Assembly: GCF_003576645.1 (NCBI RefSeq)
Contig: NC_044924.1
Span: 18,439,254-18,503,253, forward strand
DNA length: 64,000 bases
Source: Ipomoea triloba
Lineage: Eukaryota > Streptophyta > Magnoliopsida > Solanales > Convolvulaceae
Direction of reading: 5' to 3'
A model generated the notes under the pieces. The model ran no database searches. It was not told where the DNA came from and worked only from the letters and a program-made list of their open reading frames with translations. Numbering within the stretch: the stretch's first letter is position 1; every line of letters begins with the position of its first letter. Of the stretch, positions 47,995-62,341 are shown in pieces. The translations under genes and the position numbers were made by a program.

Positions 47995-50900
47995 CCTTGA
48001 TAGAAACCTAGTTGCATTGCCTAGAACACCGTATAGTAGTATCAAACATGACACCTAGATAGGACGTCCATCTCCTTTCTTTCTTTAATTGATTACTTTT
48101 GTTTTACTTTTGTCAAACCTCTTCACCATGATTCCTTTTGCTTTGAGTGAATCTTGTAACTCTTGTCTCTTAACATCATAAACCTCACACGCTTGATTCG
48201 GTTCTAATTTGCCATCCTTGAGAACACGACACTCGGCGAACTACTTCTCCGTTTTATTAAAACCAAAACGTCAAAACTACAAAATCACTAATATACATAA
48301 CTCTCAAGGAGATCAAAAGACTCCCACTACAAGGCAATGATTGGCAAATCTTCTCCGTTCATATATCTTGTGTGGTTGATGTTTATCTTGATTTGCTTCT
48401 ATTTACGACAAGGCTAGGTAGTAAAGTTATGTTGCGAGATATCGGGCCTATACGAGTCCTAATCGGCCACCTCCCCTCGCTTTGTCCAGGATGACGAGGC
48501 CCGGGAGAAGTGGTAGATCAAGTGTTTGTTAAAATGCCCCATCCGACTGAGGAGCCGGGAGTCCGAAGTGTGACGCCAATCGGTGATGGTGCCGAGGGCT
48601 CCCTTGATAGAAACCTAGTTGCATTGCCTAGAACACCCTATAGTAGTATCAAACATGACACCTAGATAGGACATCCATCTCCTTTCTTTCTTTAATTGAT
48701 TACTTTTGTTTTACTTTTGTCAAACCTCTTCACCATGATTTCTTTTGCTTTGAGTGAATCTTGTAACTCTTGTCTCTTAACATCATAAAACTCACACGCT
48801 TGATTCGGTTCTAATTTGCCATCCTTGAGAACACGACACTCGGCGAACTACTTCTCCGTTTTATTAAAACCAAAACGTCAAAACTACAAAATCACTAATA
48901 TACATAACTCTCAAGGAGATCAAAAGACTCCCACTACAAGGCAATGATTGGCAAATCTTCTCCGTTCATATATCTTGTGTGGTTGATGTTTATCTTGATT
49001 TGCTTCTATTTACGACAAGGCTAGGTAGTAAAGTTATGTTGCGAGATATCGGGCCTATACGAGTCCTAATCGGCCACCTCCCCTCGCTTTGTCCAGGATG
49101 ACGAGGCCCGGGAGAAGTGGTAGATCAAGTGTTTGTTAAAATGCCCCATCCGACTGAGGAGCCGGGAGTCCGAAGTGTGACGCCAATCGGTGATGGTGCC
49201 GAGGGCTCCCTTGATAGAAACCTAGTTGCATTGCCTAGAACACCCTATAGTAGTATCAAACATGACACCTAGATAGGACATCCATCTCCTTTCTTTCTTT
49301 AATTGATTACTTTTGTTTTACTTTTGTCAAACCTCTTCACCATGATTTCTTTTGCTTTGAGTGAATCTTGTAACTCTTGTCTCTTAACATCATAAAACTC
49401 ACACGCTTGATTCGGTTCTAATTTGCCATCCTTGAGAACACGACACTCGGCGAACTACTTCTCCGTTTTATTAAAACCAAAACGTCAAAACTACAAAATC
49501 ACTAATATACATAACTCTCAAGGAGATCAAAAGACTCCCACTACAAGGCAATGATTGGCAAATCTTCTCCGTTCATATATCTTGTGTGGTTGATGTTTAT
49601 CTTGATTTGCTTCTTTTTACGACAAGGCTAGGTAGTAAAGTTATGTTGCGAGATATCGGGCCTATACGAGTCCTAATCGGCCACCTCCCCTCGCTTTGTC
49701 CAGGATGACGAGGCCCGGGAGAAGTGGTAGATCAAGTGTTTGTTAAAATGCCCCATCCGACTGAGGAGCCGGGAGTCCGAAGTGTGACGCCAATCGGTGA
49801 TGGTGCCGAGGGCTCCCTTGATAGAAACCTAGTTGCATTGCCTAGAACACCCTATAGTAGTATCAAACATGACACCTAGATAGGACATCCATCTCCTTTC
49901 TTTCTTTAATTGATTACTTTTGTTTTACTTTTGTCAAACCTCTTCACCATGATTCCTTTTGCTTTGAGTGAATCTTGTAACTCTTGTCTCTTAACATCAT
50001 AAAACTCACACGCTTGATTCGGTTCTAATTTGCCATCCTTGAGAACACGACACTCGGCGAACTACTTCTCCGTTTTATTAAAACCAAAACGTCAAAACTA
50101 CAAAATCACTAATATACATAACTCTCAAGGAGATCAAAAGACTCCCACTACAAGGCAATGATTGGCAAATCTTCTCCGTTCATATATCTTGTGTGGTTGA
50201 TGTTTATCTTGATTTGCTTCTTTTTACGACAAGGCTAGGTAGTAAAGTTATGTTGCGAGATATCGGGCCTATACGAGTCCTAATCGGCCACCTCCCCTCG
50301 CTTTGTCCAGGATGACGAGGCCCGGGAGAAGTGGTAGATCAAGTGTTTGTTAAAATGCCCCATCCGACTGAGGAGCCGGGAGTCCGAAGTGTGACGCCAA
50401 TCGGTGATGGTGCCGAGGGCTCCCTTGATAGAAACCTAGTTGCATTGCCTAGAACACCCTATAGTAGTATCAAACATGACACCTAGATAGGACATCCATC
50501 TCCTTTCTTTCTTTAATTGATTACTTTTGTTTTACTTTTGTCAAACCTCTTCACCATGATTTCTTTTGCTTTGAGTGAATCTTGTAACTCTTGTCTCTTA
50601 ACATCATAAAACTCACACGCTTGATTCGGTTCTAATTTGCCATCCTTGAGAACACGACACTCGGCGAACTACTTCTCCGTTTGATTAAAACCAAAAGGTC
50701 AAAACTACAAAATCACTAATATACATAACTCTCAAGGAGATCAAAATACTCCCACTACAAGGCAATGATTGGCAAATCTTCTCCGTTCATATATCTTGTG
50801 TGGTTGATGTTTATCTTGATTTGCTTCTTTTTACGACAAGGCTAGGTAGTAAAGTTATGTTGCGAGATATCGGGCCTATACGAGTCCTAATCGGCCACCT

Positions 50901-53900
50901 CCCCTCGCTTTGTCCAGGATGACGAGGCCCGGGAGAAGTGGTAGATCAAGTGTTTGTTAAAATGCCCCATCCGACTGAGGAGCCGGGAGTCCGAAGTGTG
51001 ACGCCAATCGGTGATGGTGACGAGGGCTCCCTTGATAGAAACCTAGTCTCATTGCCTAGAACACCCTATAGTAGTATAATCCATCTCCTTTCTTTCTTTA
51101 ATTGATTACTTTTGTTTTACTTTTGTCAAACCTCTTCACCATGATTTCTTTTGCTTTGAGTGAATCTTGTAACTCTTGTCGCTTAACATCATAAAACTCA
51201 CACGCTTGATTCGGTTCTAATTTGCCATCCTTGAGAACACGACACTCGGCGAACTACTTCTCCGTTTTATAAAAACCAAAACGTCAAAACTACAAAATCA
51301 CTAATATACATAACTCTCAAGGAGATGAAAAGACTCCCACTACAAGGCAATGATTGGCAAAACTTCTCCGTTCATATATCTTGTGTGGTTGATGTTTATC
51401 TTGATTTGCTTCTATTTACGACAAGGCTAGGTAGTAAAGTTATGTTGCGAGATATCGGACCTATNCCTAGTTGCATTGCCTAGAACACCCTATTGTAGTA
51501 TCAAACAAGACACCTAGATAGGACATCCATCTCCTTTCTTTCTTTAATTGATTACTTTTGTTTTACTTTTGTCAAACCTCTTCATCATGATTCCTTTTGC
51601 TTTGAGTGAATCTTGTAACTCTTGTCTCTTAACATCATAAAACTCACACGCTTGAATCGGTTCTAATTTGCCATCCTTGAGAACACGACACTCGGCGAAC
51701 TACTTCTCCGTTTTATTAAAACCAAAACGTCAAAACTACAAAATCACTAATATACACAACTCTCAAGGAGATGAAAAGACTCCCACTACAAGGCAATGAT
51801 TGGCAAATCTTCTCCGTTCATATATCTTGTGTGGTTGATGTTTATCTTGATTTGCTTCTATTTACGACAAGGCTAGGTAGTAAAGTTATGTTGCGAGATA
51901 TCGGGCCTATACGAGTCCTAATCGGCCACATTCCATCGCTTTGTCCGGGATGACGAGGCCCGGGAGAAGTGGTAGATCATGTGTTTGTTAAAATTCCCCA
52001 TCCGACTGAGGAGCCGGGAGTCCGAAGTGTGACGCCAATCGGTGATGGTGCCGAGGGCTCCCTTGATAGAAACCTAGTTGCATTGCCTAGAACACCCTAT
52101 AGTAGTATCAAACATGACACCTAGATAGGACATCCATCTCCTTTCTTTCTTTAATTGATTACTTTTGTTTTACTTTTGTCAAACCTCTTCACCATGATTC
52201 CTTTTGCTTTGAGTGAATCTTGTAACTCTTGTCTCTTAACATCATAAAACTCACACGCTTGATTCGGTTCTAATTTGCCATCCTTGAGAACACGACACTC
52301 GGCGAACTACTTCTCCGTTTTATTAAAACCAAAACGTCAAAACTACAAAATCACTAATATACATAACTCTCAAGGAGATCAAAAGACTCCCACTACAAGG
52401 CAATGATTGGCAAATCTTCTCCGTTCATATATCTTGTGTGGTTGATGTTTATCTTGATTTGCTTCTTTTTACGACAAGGCTAGGTAGTAAAGTTATGTTG
52501 CGAGATATCGGGCCTATACGAGTCCTAATCGGCCACCTCCCATCGCTTTGTCCGGGATGACGAGGCCCGGGAGAAGTGGTACATCAAGTGTTTGTTAAAA
52601 TGCCCCATCCGACTGAGGAGCCGGGAGTCCGAAGTGTGATTCCAATTGGTGATGGTGCCAAGGGCTCCCTTGATAGAAACCTAGGTGCATTGCCTAGAAC
52701 ACCCTATAGTAGTATAATCCATCTCCTTTCTTTCTTTAATTGATTACTTTTGTTTTACTTTTGTCAAACCTCTTCACCATGATTCCTTTTGCTTTGAGTG
52801 AATCTTGTAACTCTTGTCTCTTAACATCGTAAAACTCACACGCTTGAATCGGTTCTAATTTTCCATCCTTGAAAACACGACACTCGGCGAACTACTTCTC
52901 CGTTTTATTAAAACCAAAACGTCAAAACTACAAAATCACTAATATACATAACTCTCAAGGAGATGAAAAGACTCCCACTACAAGGCAATGATTGGCAAAT
53001 CTTCTCCGTTCATATATCTTGTGTGGCTGATGTTTATCTTGATTTGCTTCTTTTTACGACAAGGCTAGGTAGTAAAGTTATGTTGCGAGATATCGGGCCT
53101 ATACGAGTCCTAATCGGCCACATCCCCTCGCTTTGTCCAGGATGACGAGGCCCGGGAGAAGTGGTACATCAAGTGTTTGTTAAAATGCCCCATCCGACTG
53201 AGGAGCCGGGAGTCCGAAGTGTGACGCCAATCGGTGATGGTGCCGAGGGCTCCCTTGATAGAAACCTAGTTGCATTGCCTAGAACACCCTATAGTAGTAT
53301 AATCCATCTCCTTTCTTTCTTTAATTGCTTACTTTTGTTTTACTTTTGTCAAACCTCTTAACCATGATTTCTTTTGCTTTGAGTGAATCTTGTAACTCTT
53401 GTCGCTTAACATCATAAAACTCACACGCTTGATTCGGTTCTAATTTTCCATCCTTGAGAACACGACAGTCGGCGAACTACTTCTCCGTTTTATTAAAACC
53501 AAAACGTCAAAACTACAAAATCACTAAGATACACAACTCTCAAGGAGATGAAAAGACTCCCACTACAAGGCAATGATTGGCAAATCTTCTCCGTTCATAT
53601 ATCTTGTGTGGTTGATGTTTATCTTGATTTGCTTCTATTTACGACAAGGCTAGGTAGTAAAGTTATGTTGCGAGATATCGGGCCTATACGAGTCCTAATC
53701 GGCCACATCCCCTCGCTTTGTCCAGGATGACGAGGCCGGGAGAAGTGGTAGATCAAGTGTTTGTTAAAATGCCCCATCCGACTGAGGAGCCGGGAGTCCG
53801 AAGTGTGACGCCAATCGGTGATGGTGCCGAGGGCTCCCTTGATAGAAACCTAGTTACATTGCCTAGAACACCCTATAGTAGTATAATCCATCTCCTTTCT

Positions 53901-56831
53901 TTCTTTAATTGATTACTTTTGTTTTACTTTTGTCAAACCTCTTCATCATGATTCCTTTTGCTTTGAGTGAATCTTGTAACTCTTGTCTCTTAACATCATA
54001 AAACTCACACGCTTGAATCGGTTCTAATTTGCCATCCTTGAGAACACGACACTCGGCGAACTACTTCTCCGTTTTATTAAAACCAAAACGTCAGAACTAC
54101 AAAATCACTAATATACACAACTCTCAAGGAGATGAAAAGACTCCCACTACAAGGCAATGATTGGCAAATCTTCTCCGTTCATATATCTTGTGTGGTTGAT
54201 GTTTATCTTGATTTGCTTCTATTTACGACAAGGCTAGGTAGTAAAGTTATGTTGCGAGATATCGGGCCTATACGAGTCCTAATCGGCCACATCCCCCCTC
54301 ACTTTGTCCAGGATGACGAGGCCGGGAGAAGTGGTAGATCAAGTGTTTGTTAAAATGCCCCATCCGACTGAGGAGCCGGGAGTCCGAAGTGTGACGCCAA
54401 TCGGTGATGGTGCCGAGGGCTCCCTTGATAGAAACCTAGTTACATTGCCTAGAACACCCTATAGTAGTATCAAACTTGACACCTAGATAGGACATCCATC
54501 TCCTTTCTTTCTTTAATTGATTACTTTTGTTTTACTTTTGTCAAACCTCTTCATCATGATTCCTTTTGCTTTGAGTGAATCTTGTAACTCTTGTCTCTTA
54601 ACATCATAAAACTCACACGCTTGATTCGGTTCTAATTTGCCATCCTTGAGAACACGACACTCGGCGAACTACTTCTCCGTTTTATTAAAACCAAAACGTC
54701 AAAACTACAAAATCACTAATATACATAACTCTCAAGGAGATCAAAAGACTCCCACTACAAGGCAATGATTGGCAAATCTTCTCCGTTCATATATCTTGTG
54801 TGGTTGATGTTTATCTTGATTTGCTTCTTTTTACGACAAGGCTAGGTAGTAAAGTTATGTTGCGAGATATCGGGCCTATACGAGTCCTAATCGGCCACCT
54901 CCCCTCGCTTTGTCCAGGATGACGAGGCCCGGGAGAAGTGGTAGATCAAGTGTTTGTTAAAATGCCCCATCCGACTGAGGAGCCGGGAGTCCGAAGTGTG
55001 ACGCCAATCGGTGATGGTGCCGAGGGCTCCCTTGATAGAAACCTAGTTGCATTGCCTAGAACACCCTATAGTAGTATCAAACATGACACCTAGATAGGAC
55101 ATCCATCTCCTTTCTTTCTTTAATTGATTACTTTTGTTTTACTTTTGTCAAACCTCTTCATCATGATTCCTTTTGCTTTGCGTGAATCTTGTAACTCTTG
55201 TCTCTTAACATCATAAAAAACTCACACGCTTGAATCGGTTCTAATTTGCCATCCTTGAGAACACGACACTCGGCGAACTACTTCTCCGTTTTATTAAAAC
55301 CAAAACGTCAAAACTACAAAATCACTAATATACATAACTCTCAAGGAGATCAAAAGACTCCCACTACAAGGCAATGATTGGCAAATCTTCTCCGTTCATA
55401 TATCTTGTGTGGTTGATGTTTATCTTGATTTGCTTCTTTTTACGACAAGGCTAGGTAGTAAAGTTATGTTGCGAGATATCGGGCCTATACGAGTCCTAAT
55501 CGGCCACATCCCATCGCTTTGTCCGGGATAACGAGGCCCGGGAGAAGTGGTAGATCAAGTGTTTGTTAAAATGCCCCATCCGACTGAGGAGCCGGGAGTC
55601 CGAAGTGTGACGCCAATCGGTGATGGTGCCGAGGGCTCCCTTGATAGAAACCTAGTTGCATTGCCTAGAACACCCTATAGTAGTATCATACATGACACCT
55701 AGATAGGACATCCATCTCCTTTCTTTCATTAATTGATTACTTTTGTTTTACTTTTGCCAAACCTCTTCACCATGATTCCTTTTGCTTTGAGTGAATCTTG
55801 TAACTCTTGTCTCTTAACATCATAAAACTCACACGCTTGAATCGGTTCTAATTTGCCATCCTTGAGAACACGACACTCGCCGAACTACTTCTCCGTTTTA
55901 TTAAAACCAAAACGTCAAAACTACAAAATCACTAATATACATAACTCTCAAGGAGATCAAAAGACTCCCACTACAAGGCAATGATTGGCAAATCTTCTCC
56001 GTTCATATATCTTGTGTGGTTGATGTTTATCTTGATTTGCTTCTATTTACGACAAGGCTAGGTAGTAAAGTTATGTTGCGAGATATCGGGCCTATACGAG
56101 TCCTAATCGGCCACATCCCCTCGCTTTGTCCAGGATGACGAGGCCCGGGAGAAGTGGTAGATCAAGTGTTTGTTAAAATGCCCCATCCGACTGAGGAGCC
56201 GGGAGTCCGAAGTGTGACGCCAATCGGTGATGGTGCCGAGGGCTCCCTTGATAGAAACCTAGTTGCATTGCCTAGAACACCCTATAGTAGTATAATCCAT
56301 CTCCTTTCTTTCTTTAATTGATTACTTTTGTTTTACTTTTGTCAAACCTCTTCACCATGATTTCTTTTGCTTTGAGTGAATCTTGTAACTCTTGTCTCTT
56401 AACATCATAAAACTCACACGCTTGATTCGGTTCTAATTTGCCATCCTTGAGAACACGACACTCGGCGAACTACTTCTCCGTTTTATTAAAACCAAAACGT
56501 CAAAACTACAAAATCACTAATATACATAACTCTCAAGGAGATCAAAACACTCCCACTACCAGGCAATGATTGGCAAATCTTCTCCGTTCATATATCTTGT
56601 GTGGTTGATGTTTATCTTGATTTGCTTCGTTTTACGACAAGGCTAGGTAGTAAAGTTATGTTGCGAGATATCGGGCCTATACGAATCCTAATCGGCCACC
56701 TCCCCTCGCTTTGTCCAGGATGACGAGGCCCGGGAGAAGTGGTACATCAAGTGTTTGTTAAAATGCCCCATACGATTGAGGAGCCGGGAGTCCGAAGTGT
56801 GACGCCAATCGGTGATGGTGACGAGGGCTCC

Positions 56832-56964
56832 CTTGATAGAAACCTAGTTGCATTGCCTAGAACACCCTATAGTCTTGATAGAAACCTAGTTGCATTGCCT
56901 AGAACACCCTATAGTAGTATAAGAAACCTAGTTGCATTGCCTAGAACACCCTATAGTAGTATAA
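56832..56964. repeat. Two 42-bp tandem duplications
   Basis: 56832-56873 is repeated exactly at 56874-56915, and 56881-56922 exactly at 56923-56964, giving three copies of the acctagttgcattgcctag segment. A 22-bp duplication next to a single N follows at about 57040-57086. Confidence 0.95.
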
Positions 56965-59900
56965 GCCATCTCCTTTCTTTCTTTAATTGATTACTTTTGT
57001 TTTACTTTTGTCAAACCTCTTCACCATGATTTCTTTTGCTTTGAGTGAATCTTGTAACTCTTTTGAGTGAATCTTGTAACTCTTGNATCTTGTAACTCTT
57101 GTCGCTTAACATCATAAAACTCACACGCCTGATTCGGTTCTAATTTGCCATCCTTGAGAACACGACACTCGGCGAACAACTTCTCCGTTTTATAAAAACT
57201 AAAACGTCAAAACTACAAAATCACACATATACATAACTCTCAAGGAGATGAAAAGACTCCCACTACAAGGCAATGATTGGCAAATCTTCTCCGTTCATAT
57301 ATCTTGTGTGGTTGATGTTTATCTTGATTTGCTTCTATTTACGACAAGGCTAGGTAGTAAAGTTATGTTGCGAGATATCGGGCCTATACGAGTCCTAATC
57401 GGCCACATCCCCTCTCTTTGTCCGGGATGACGAGGCCCGGGAGAAGTGGTAGATCAAGTGTTTGTTAAAATGCCCCATCCGACTGAGGAGCCGGGAGTCC
57501 GAAGTGTGACGCCAATCGGTGATGGTGCCGAGGGCTCCCTTGATAGAAACCTAGTTGCATTGCCTAGAACACCCTATAGTAGTATCAAACATGACACCTA
57601 GATAGGACATCCATCTCCTTTCTTTCTTTAATTGATTACTTTTGTTTTACTTTTGTCAAACCTCTTCACCATGATTTCTTTTGCTTTGAGTGAATCTTGT
57701 AACTCTTGTCTCTTAACATCATAAAACTCACACGCTTGATTCGGTTCTAATTTGCCATCCTTGAGAACACGACACTCGGCGAACTACTTCTCCGTTTTAT
57801 TAAAACCAAAACGTCAAAACTACAAAATCACTAATATACATAACTCTCAAGGAGATCAAAAGACTCCCACTACAAGGCAATGATTGGCAAATCTTCTCCG
57901 TTCATATATCTTGTGTGGTTGATGTTTATCTTGATTTGCTTCTATTTACGACAAGGCTAGGTAGTAAAGTTATGTTGCGAGATATCGGGCCTATACGAGT
58001 CCTAATCGGCCACATCCCCTCGCTTTGTCCGGGATGACGAGGCCCGGGAGAAGTGGTAGATCAAGTGTTTGTTAAAATTCCCCATCCGACTGAGGAGCCG
58101 GGAGTCCGAAGTGTGACGCCAATCGGTGATGGTGCCGAGGGCTCCCTTGATAGAAACCTAGTTGCATTGCCTAGAACACCCTATTGTAGTATCAAACATG
58201 ACACCTAGATAGGACATCCATCTCCTTTCTTTCTTTAATTGATTACTTTTGTTTTACTTTTGTCAAACCTCTTCATCATGATTCCTTTTGCTTTGAGTGA
58301 ATCTTGTAACTCTTGTCTCTTAACATCATAAAACTCACACGCTTGAATCGGTTCTAATTTGCCATCCTTGAGAACACGACACTTGGCGAACTACTTCTCC
58401 GTTTTATAAAAACCAAAACGTCAAAACAACAAAATCACTAATATACATAACTCTCAAGGATATCAAAAGACTCCCACTACAAGGCAATGATTGGCAAATC
58501 TTCTCCGTTCATATATCTTGTGTGGTTGATGTTTATCTTGATTTGCTTCTATTTACGACAAGGCTAGGTAGTAAAGTTATGTTGCGAGATATCGGGCCTA
58601 TACGAGTCCTAATCGGCCACATCCCCTCGCTTTGTCCGGGATGACGAGGCCCGGGAGAAGTGGTAGATCAAGTGTTTGTTAAAATGCCACATCCGACTGA
58701 TGAGCCGGGAGTCCGAAGTGTGACGCCAATCGGTGATGGTGCCGAGGGCTCCCTTGATAGAAACCTAGTTGCATTGCCTAGAACACCCTATTGTAGTATC
58801 AAACATGACACCTAGATAGGACATCCATCTCCTTTCTTTCTTTAATTGATTACTTTTGTTTTACTTTTGTCAAACCACTTCACCATGATTCCTTTTTCTT
58901 TGAGTGAATCTTGTAACTCTTGTCTCTTAACATCGTAAAACTCACACGCTTGAATCGGTTCTAATTTGCCACCATTGAGAACACGACACTCGGCGAACTA
59001 CTTCTCTGTTTTATTAAAACCAAAACGTCAAAACTACAAAATCATTAATATACATAACTCTCAAGGAGATCAAAATACTCCCACTACAAGGCAATGATTG
59101 GCAAATCTTCTCCGTTCATATATCTTGTGTGGTTGATGTTTATCTTGATTTGCTTCTATTTACGACAAGGCTAGGTAGTAAAGTTATGTTGCGAGATATC
59201 GGGCTTATACGAGTCCTAATCGGCCACCTCCCCTCGCTTTGTCCACGATGACGAGGCCCGGGAGAAGTGGTACATCAATTGTTTGTTAAAATGCCCATCC
59301 AACTGAGGAGCCGGGAGTCCGAAGTGTGACGCCAATCGGTGATGGTGCCGAGGGCTCCCTTGATAGAAACCTAGTTGCATTGCCTAGAACACACCCTATA
59401 GTAGTATAATCCATCTCCTTTCTTTCTTTAATTGATTACTTTTGTTTTACTTTTGTCAAACCTCTTCACCATGATTTCTTTTGCTTTGAGTGAATCTTGT
59501 AACTCTTGTCGCTTAACATCATAAAACTCACACGCTTGATTCGGTTCTAATTTGCCATCCTTGAGAACACGACAGTCGGCGAACTACTTCTCCGATTTAT
59601 TAAAACCAAAACGTCAAAACTACAAAATCACTAATATACACAACTCTCACGGAGATGAAAAGACTCCCACTACAAGTCAATGATTGACAAATCTTCCCCG
59701 TTCATATATCTTGTGTGGTTGATGTTTATCTTGATTTGCTTCTATTTACGACAAGGCTAGGTAGTAAAGTTATGTTGCGAGATATCGGGCTTATACGAGT
59801 CCTAATCGGCCACCTCCCCTCGCTTTGTCCACGATGACGAGGCCCGGGAGAAGTGGCAGATCAAGTGTTTGTTAAAATGCCCATCCGACTGAGGAGCCGG

Positions 59901-60591
59901 GAGTCCGAAGTGTGACGCCAATCGGTGATGGTGCCGAGGGCTCCCTTGATAGAAACCTAGTTACATTGCCTAGAACACCCTATAGTAGTATCAAACATGA
60001 CACCTAGATAGGACATCCATCTCCTTTCTTTCTTTAATTGATTACTTTTGTTTTACTTTTGTCAAAACTCTTCATCATGATTCCTTTTGCTTTGAGTGAA
60101 TCTTGTAACTCTTGTCTCTTAACATCATAAAACTCACACGCTTGAATCGGTTCTAATTTGCCATCCTATAGAACACGACACTTGGCGAACTACTTCTCCG
60201 TTTTATTAAAACCAAAACGTCAAAACTACAAAATCACTAATATACACAACTCTCAAGGAGATGAAAAGACTCCCACTACAAGGCAATGATTGGCAAATCT
60301 TCTCCGTTCATATATCTTGTGTGGTTGATGTTTATCTTGATTTGCTTCTATTTACGACAAGGCTAGGTAGTAAAGTTATGTTGCGAGATATCGGGCCTAT
60401 ACGAGTCCTAATCGGCCACATCCCCCCTCGCTTTGTCCAGGATGACGAGGCCGGGAGAAGTGGTAGATCAAGTGTTTGTTTAAATGCCCCATTCGACTGA
60501 GGAGCCGGGAGTCCGAAGTGTGACGCCAATCGGTGATGGTGCCGAGGGCTCCCTTGATAGAAACCTAGTTACATTGCCTAGAACACCCTAT

Positions 60592-60930
60592 NNNNNNNNN
60601 NNNNNNNNNNNNNNNNNNNNNNNNNNNNNNNNNNNNNNNNNNNNNNNNNNNNNNNNNNNNNNNNNNNNNNNNNNNNNNNNNNNNNNNNNNNNNNNNNNNN
60701 NNNNNNNNNNNNNNNNNNNNNNNNNNNNNNNNNNNNNNNNNNNNNNNNNNNNNNNNNNNNNNNNNNNNNNNNNNNNNNNNNNNNNNNNNNNNNNNNNNNN
60801 NNNNNNNNNNNNNNNNNNNNNNNNNNNNNNNNNNNNNNNNNNNNNNNNNNNNNNNNNNNNNNNNNNNNNNNNNNNNNNNNNNNNNNNNNNNNNNNNNNNN
60901 NNNNNNNNNNNNNNNNNNNNNNNNNNNNNN
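60592..60930. other. Assembly gap (339 N)
   Basis: Run of N within the satellite; the monomer resumes at acatccatctcc. Confidence 0.95.
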
Positions 60931-62341
60931 ACATCCATCTCCTTTCTTTCTTTAATTGATTACTTTTGTTTTACTTTTGTCAAAACTCTTCATCATGATT
61001 CATTTTGCTTTGAGTGAATCTTGTAACTCTTGTCTCTTAACATCATAAAACTCACACGCTTGAATCGGTTCTAATTTGCCATCCTTGAGAACACGACACT
61101 CGGCGAACTACTTCTCCGTTTTATTAAAACCAAAACGTCAAAACTACAAAATCACTAATATACATAACTCTCAAGGAGATCAAAAGACTCCCACTACAAG
61201 GCAATGATTGGCAAATCTTCTCCGTTCATATATCTTGTGTGGTTGATGTTTATCTTGATTTGCTTCTATTTACGACAAGGCTAGGTAGTAAAGTTATGTT
61301 GCGAGATATCGGGCCTATACGAGTCCTATTCGGCCACATCCCCCCTCGCTTTGTCCAGGATGACGAGGCCGGGAGAAGTGGTAGATCAAGTGTTTGTTAA
61401 AATGCCCCATTCGACTGAGGAGCCGGAGTCCGAAGTGTGACGCCAATCGGTGATGGTGCCGAGGGCTCCCTTGATAGAAACCTAGTTACATTGCCTAGAA
61501 CACCCTATTGTAGTATCAAACATGACACCTAGATAGGACATCCATCTCCTTTCTTTCTTTAATTGATTACGTTTGTTTTACTTTTGTCAAACCTCTTCAT
61601 CATGATTCCTTTTGCTTTGAGTGAATCTTGTAACTCTTGTCTCTTAACATCATAAAAGTCACACGCTTGATTCGCTTGCAATTCGCCATCCTTGAGAACT
61701 CGACACTCGGGGTACTTCTTCTCCGTTTTATTAAAACCAAAACGTCAAAACTACAACATCACTAATATACATAACTCTCAAGGAGATCAAAAGACTCCCA
61801 TTACAAGGCAATGATTGGCAAATCTTCTCCGTTCATATATCTTGTGTGGTTGATGTTTATCTTGATTTGCTTCTATTTACGACAAGGCTAGGTAGTAAAG
61901 TTATGTTGCGAGATATCGGGCCTATACGAGTCCTAATCGTCCACATCCCTCGCTTTGTCCAGGATGACGAGGCCCGGGAGAAGTGGTAGATCAAGTGTTT
62001 GTTAAAATGCCCCATCCGACTAAGGAGCAGGGAGTCCGAAGTGTGACGCCAATCGGTGATGGTGCCGAGGGCTCCCTTGATAGAAACCTAGTTGCATTGC
62101 CTAGAACACCCTATAGTAGTATCAAACATGACACCTAGATAGGACATCCATCTCCTTTCTTTCTTTAATTGATTACTTTTGTTTTACTTTTGTCAAACCT
62201 CTTCATCATGATTCCTTTTGCTTTGAGTGAATCTTGAAACTCTTGTCTCTTAACATCATAAAACTCACACGCTTGAATCGGTTCTAATTTGCCATCCTTG
62301 AGAACACGACACTCGGCGAACTATTTCTCCGTTTTATAAAA

